A stretch of DNA of 64,000 bases, taken from positions 992,001-1,056,000 of the forward strand of contig NZ_AP022612.1 of the NCBI RefSeq assembly GCF_010729895.1, written 5' to 3'. Of the stretch, positions 63,126-64,000 are shown one piece after another. The notes beneath the pieces are model-generated. The model had not been told where the DNA came from. It made no database searches and saw only the letters and a program-made list of their open reading frames with translations. Numbering within the stretch: the stretch's first letter is position 1; each line of letters starts with the position of its first letter. The stretch comes from Mycolicibacterium confluentis (GTDB lineage Bacteria; Actinomycetota; Actinomycetes; Mycobacteriales; Mycobacteriaceae). The position numbers and the translations under genes were made by a program.

Positions 63126-63602
63126 ATGGGCCTTCCGGATTGGTCGCGCGGAAAGATCACGCTGGCTATGGGTGCCGTCGCAGCGCCCATTGCGCTGATC
63201 CTGATCCTGACCGCACCACGTGACAACGCGCCGAGTGCAGACTGTCAACGCGCCGACGATGCCGCGCATCACCTCATGGCGGTCTTCCCGGCCGCTATGC
63301 GGGGGATGGGCGGCCATTCCGAGCCCAACCTGTCCCGGACGGCCGCCGAAGCAGAAGCCGCGGTCCGCGGCGAAGCGGCAGCGGTCCAGGATCCGGAACT
63401 GAGGACGAGGGTGCTGAAGCTCGCCGATGCGGTGCACCGCATCAGCAAGGGCAGTCCAAACGCACCCCCGAGTGGGTTCCCAGACCGGGATTTCGTGGGT
63501 GGATACCAGGATTCGACCGCAGCGCTTCACGCGCTGAAGCTCATGTGCCCGAATGTCGGCACCGACGAGATCCCCGCCGATACGCCGGCCCTGCCGAACT
63601 GA
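63126..63602 (+). CDS. Hypothetical protein with N-terminal membrane anchor
   Basis: 158 residues. LTLAMGAVAAPIALILILTA-type hydrophobic segment (ITLAMGAVAAPIALILILTA, about 11-30) anchors or exports a helical domain with two cysteines (C39 and C147) that could form a disulfide. No lipobox. AEAEAAVRGEAAAVQDPELR is a charged helix. Family not recognised. It resembles small mycobacterial surface proteins found near secretion or virulence genes. Confidence 0.65.
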   Translation: MGLPDWSRGKITLAMGAVAAPIALILILTAPRDNAPSADCQRADDAAHHLMAVFPAAMRGMGGHSEPNLSRTAAEAEAAVRGEAAAVQDPELRTRVLKLADAVHRISKGSPNAPPSGFPDRDFVGGYQDSTAALHALKLMCPNVGTDEIPADTPALPN

Positions 63603-63670
63603 GCTCGAAACCCGGTTGCCCTTACGAGAAGATAGTCCACCGGCAGCCGTTCATGTGCTATCCAGTCAGC

Positions 63671-64000
63671 ATGAGGAAACTGGCCGTGGTCGGTGTGCTG
63701 GCCGTAACTGCCTTTTCGACCATGTCGCCGCTCGCACATGCGGATCGTGCTGAACCACCGCCGCTCTACGGGTATTACAACCTCTCCGTCGACTTTGCGA
63801 AGCAGACCTTCAATGGCACGCCGACCCCGATGGAGTCGAAGACGTTTCCCGTCTCGTTCACCACCAACTGTGACGTGAACGGTTGCCTCGCGCGCATGGA
63901 CAACAGCGACGACCAGAAACGAAATCCCGGCGCACCCCTGGAGTTCGAGTACCGGTGGACCGACGGCCGGTGGGAGACGAGCGGTGAACAGCCCTACCTG
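63671..64000 (+). CDS. Secreted protein, 3' end cut by window
   Basis: At least 110 residues. The signal peptide MRKLAVVGVLAVTAFSTMSP ends AHA before Asp, a good signal peptidase I site. The mature part begins DRAEPPPLYGYYNLSVDFAK and contains QTFNGTPTPMESKTFP, TTNCDVNGCLARMD and RWTDGRWE. Similar modules occur as exported proteins and as the extracellular part of some mycobacterial Ser/Thr kinases. Function unknown. ATG 63671 lies 69 bases after the previous stop. Confidence 0.75.
   Translation, partial: MRKLAVVGVLAVTAFSTMSPLAHADRAEPPPLYGYYNLSVDFAKQTFNGTPTPMESKTFPVSFTTNCDVNGCLARMDNSDDQKRNPGAPLEFEYRWTDGRWETSGEQPYL

Overview
The window is high-GC DNA with GTG and TTG starts, many 4-base ATGA/GTGA overlaps, paired lipoproteins of the LprB/LprC type and a gene order (amidase, class III cyclase, two ABC exporters, lprB-lprC, SixA-like phosphatase, Mre11/Rad50-like pair, oppBCDA, beta-carbonic anhydrase, cysD-cysNC, Rrf2 regulator) that I recognise from the Rv1260-Rv1287 neighbourhood of Mycobacterium tuberculosis. 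A lactate 2-monooxygenase very like the M. smegmatis enzyme points to a Mycolicibacterium-type environmental mycobacterium. The species cannot be named from the sequence alone.

Layout. 1-4.4 kb: a sulfide/persulfide detoxification locus (sulfide:quinone oxidoreductase, MBL-rhodanese persulfide dioxygenase-like protein, rhodanese, TauE/SafE exporter, CsoR/CstR-type repressor) with five copies of a 16-bp ATACCCC-type palindrome. 4.4-12.2 kb: core mycobacterial genes (deazaflavin-dependent reductase, HIT protein, acyltransferase, TetR, amidase, hypoxanthine/uracil-DNA glycosylase, pH-sensor-type adenylyl cyclase, AIM24 protein). 12.3-23.8 kb: an apparent genomic island bounded by 53-bp imperfect direct repeats that copy the last 12 codons of the ABC exporter gene at its right edge. 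It carries a complete-looking catabolic module: flavin reductase, dipeptide-type ABC importer, amidase, luciferase-family monooxygenase, a frame-disrupted ORF, Lrp regulator and MFS transporter. 23.8-33.1 kb: ABC exporters, lipoproteins, phosphatase and the SbcCD/Rad50-like pair. 33.2-42.2 kb: an F420/FMN luciferase-family oxidoreductase, an acyl-CoA-dehydrogenase-fold monooxygenase, a hydrolase and the opp peptide importer. 42.3-49.4 kb: carbonic anhydrase, the cysD-cysNC-cysQ sulfate-activation operon, and a convergent DUF1214/sulfotransferase pair. 49.4-57.1 kb: small conserved genes, an Rrf2 regulator, a TDT transporter, lactate 2-monooxygenase, a GH13 glucosidase and a split-barrel flavoprotein.

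57.1-60.4 kb is the most interesting accessory region. An EspC-like small protein is followed directly by a 607-residue multidomain protein with a WXG-like helical N-terminus, a proline-rich linker and a variable C-terminal tip, then a 142-residue probable immunity protein. Next comes a second, promoterless copy of the toxin tip (frameshifted) with its own diverged immunity gene. This is the architecture of a type VII secretion polymorphic toxin with an orphan toxin/immunity cassette. 60.4-64 kb holds a CspA cold-shock gene with a clear terminator and several small or exported mycobacterial proteins, the last cut by the window edge.

Sulfur metabolism is a recurrent theme: sulfide oxidation with persulfide sensing on the left, sulfate activation, PAP removal and a PAPS-using sulfotransferase on the right.
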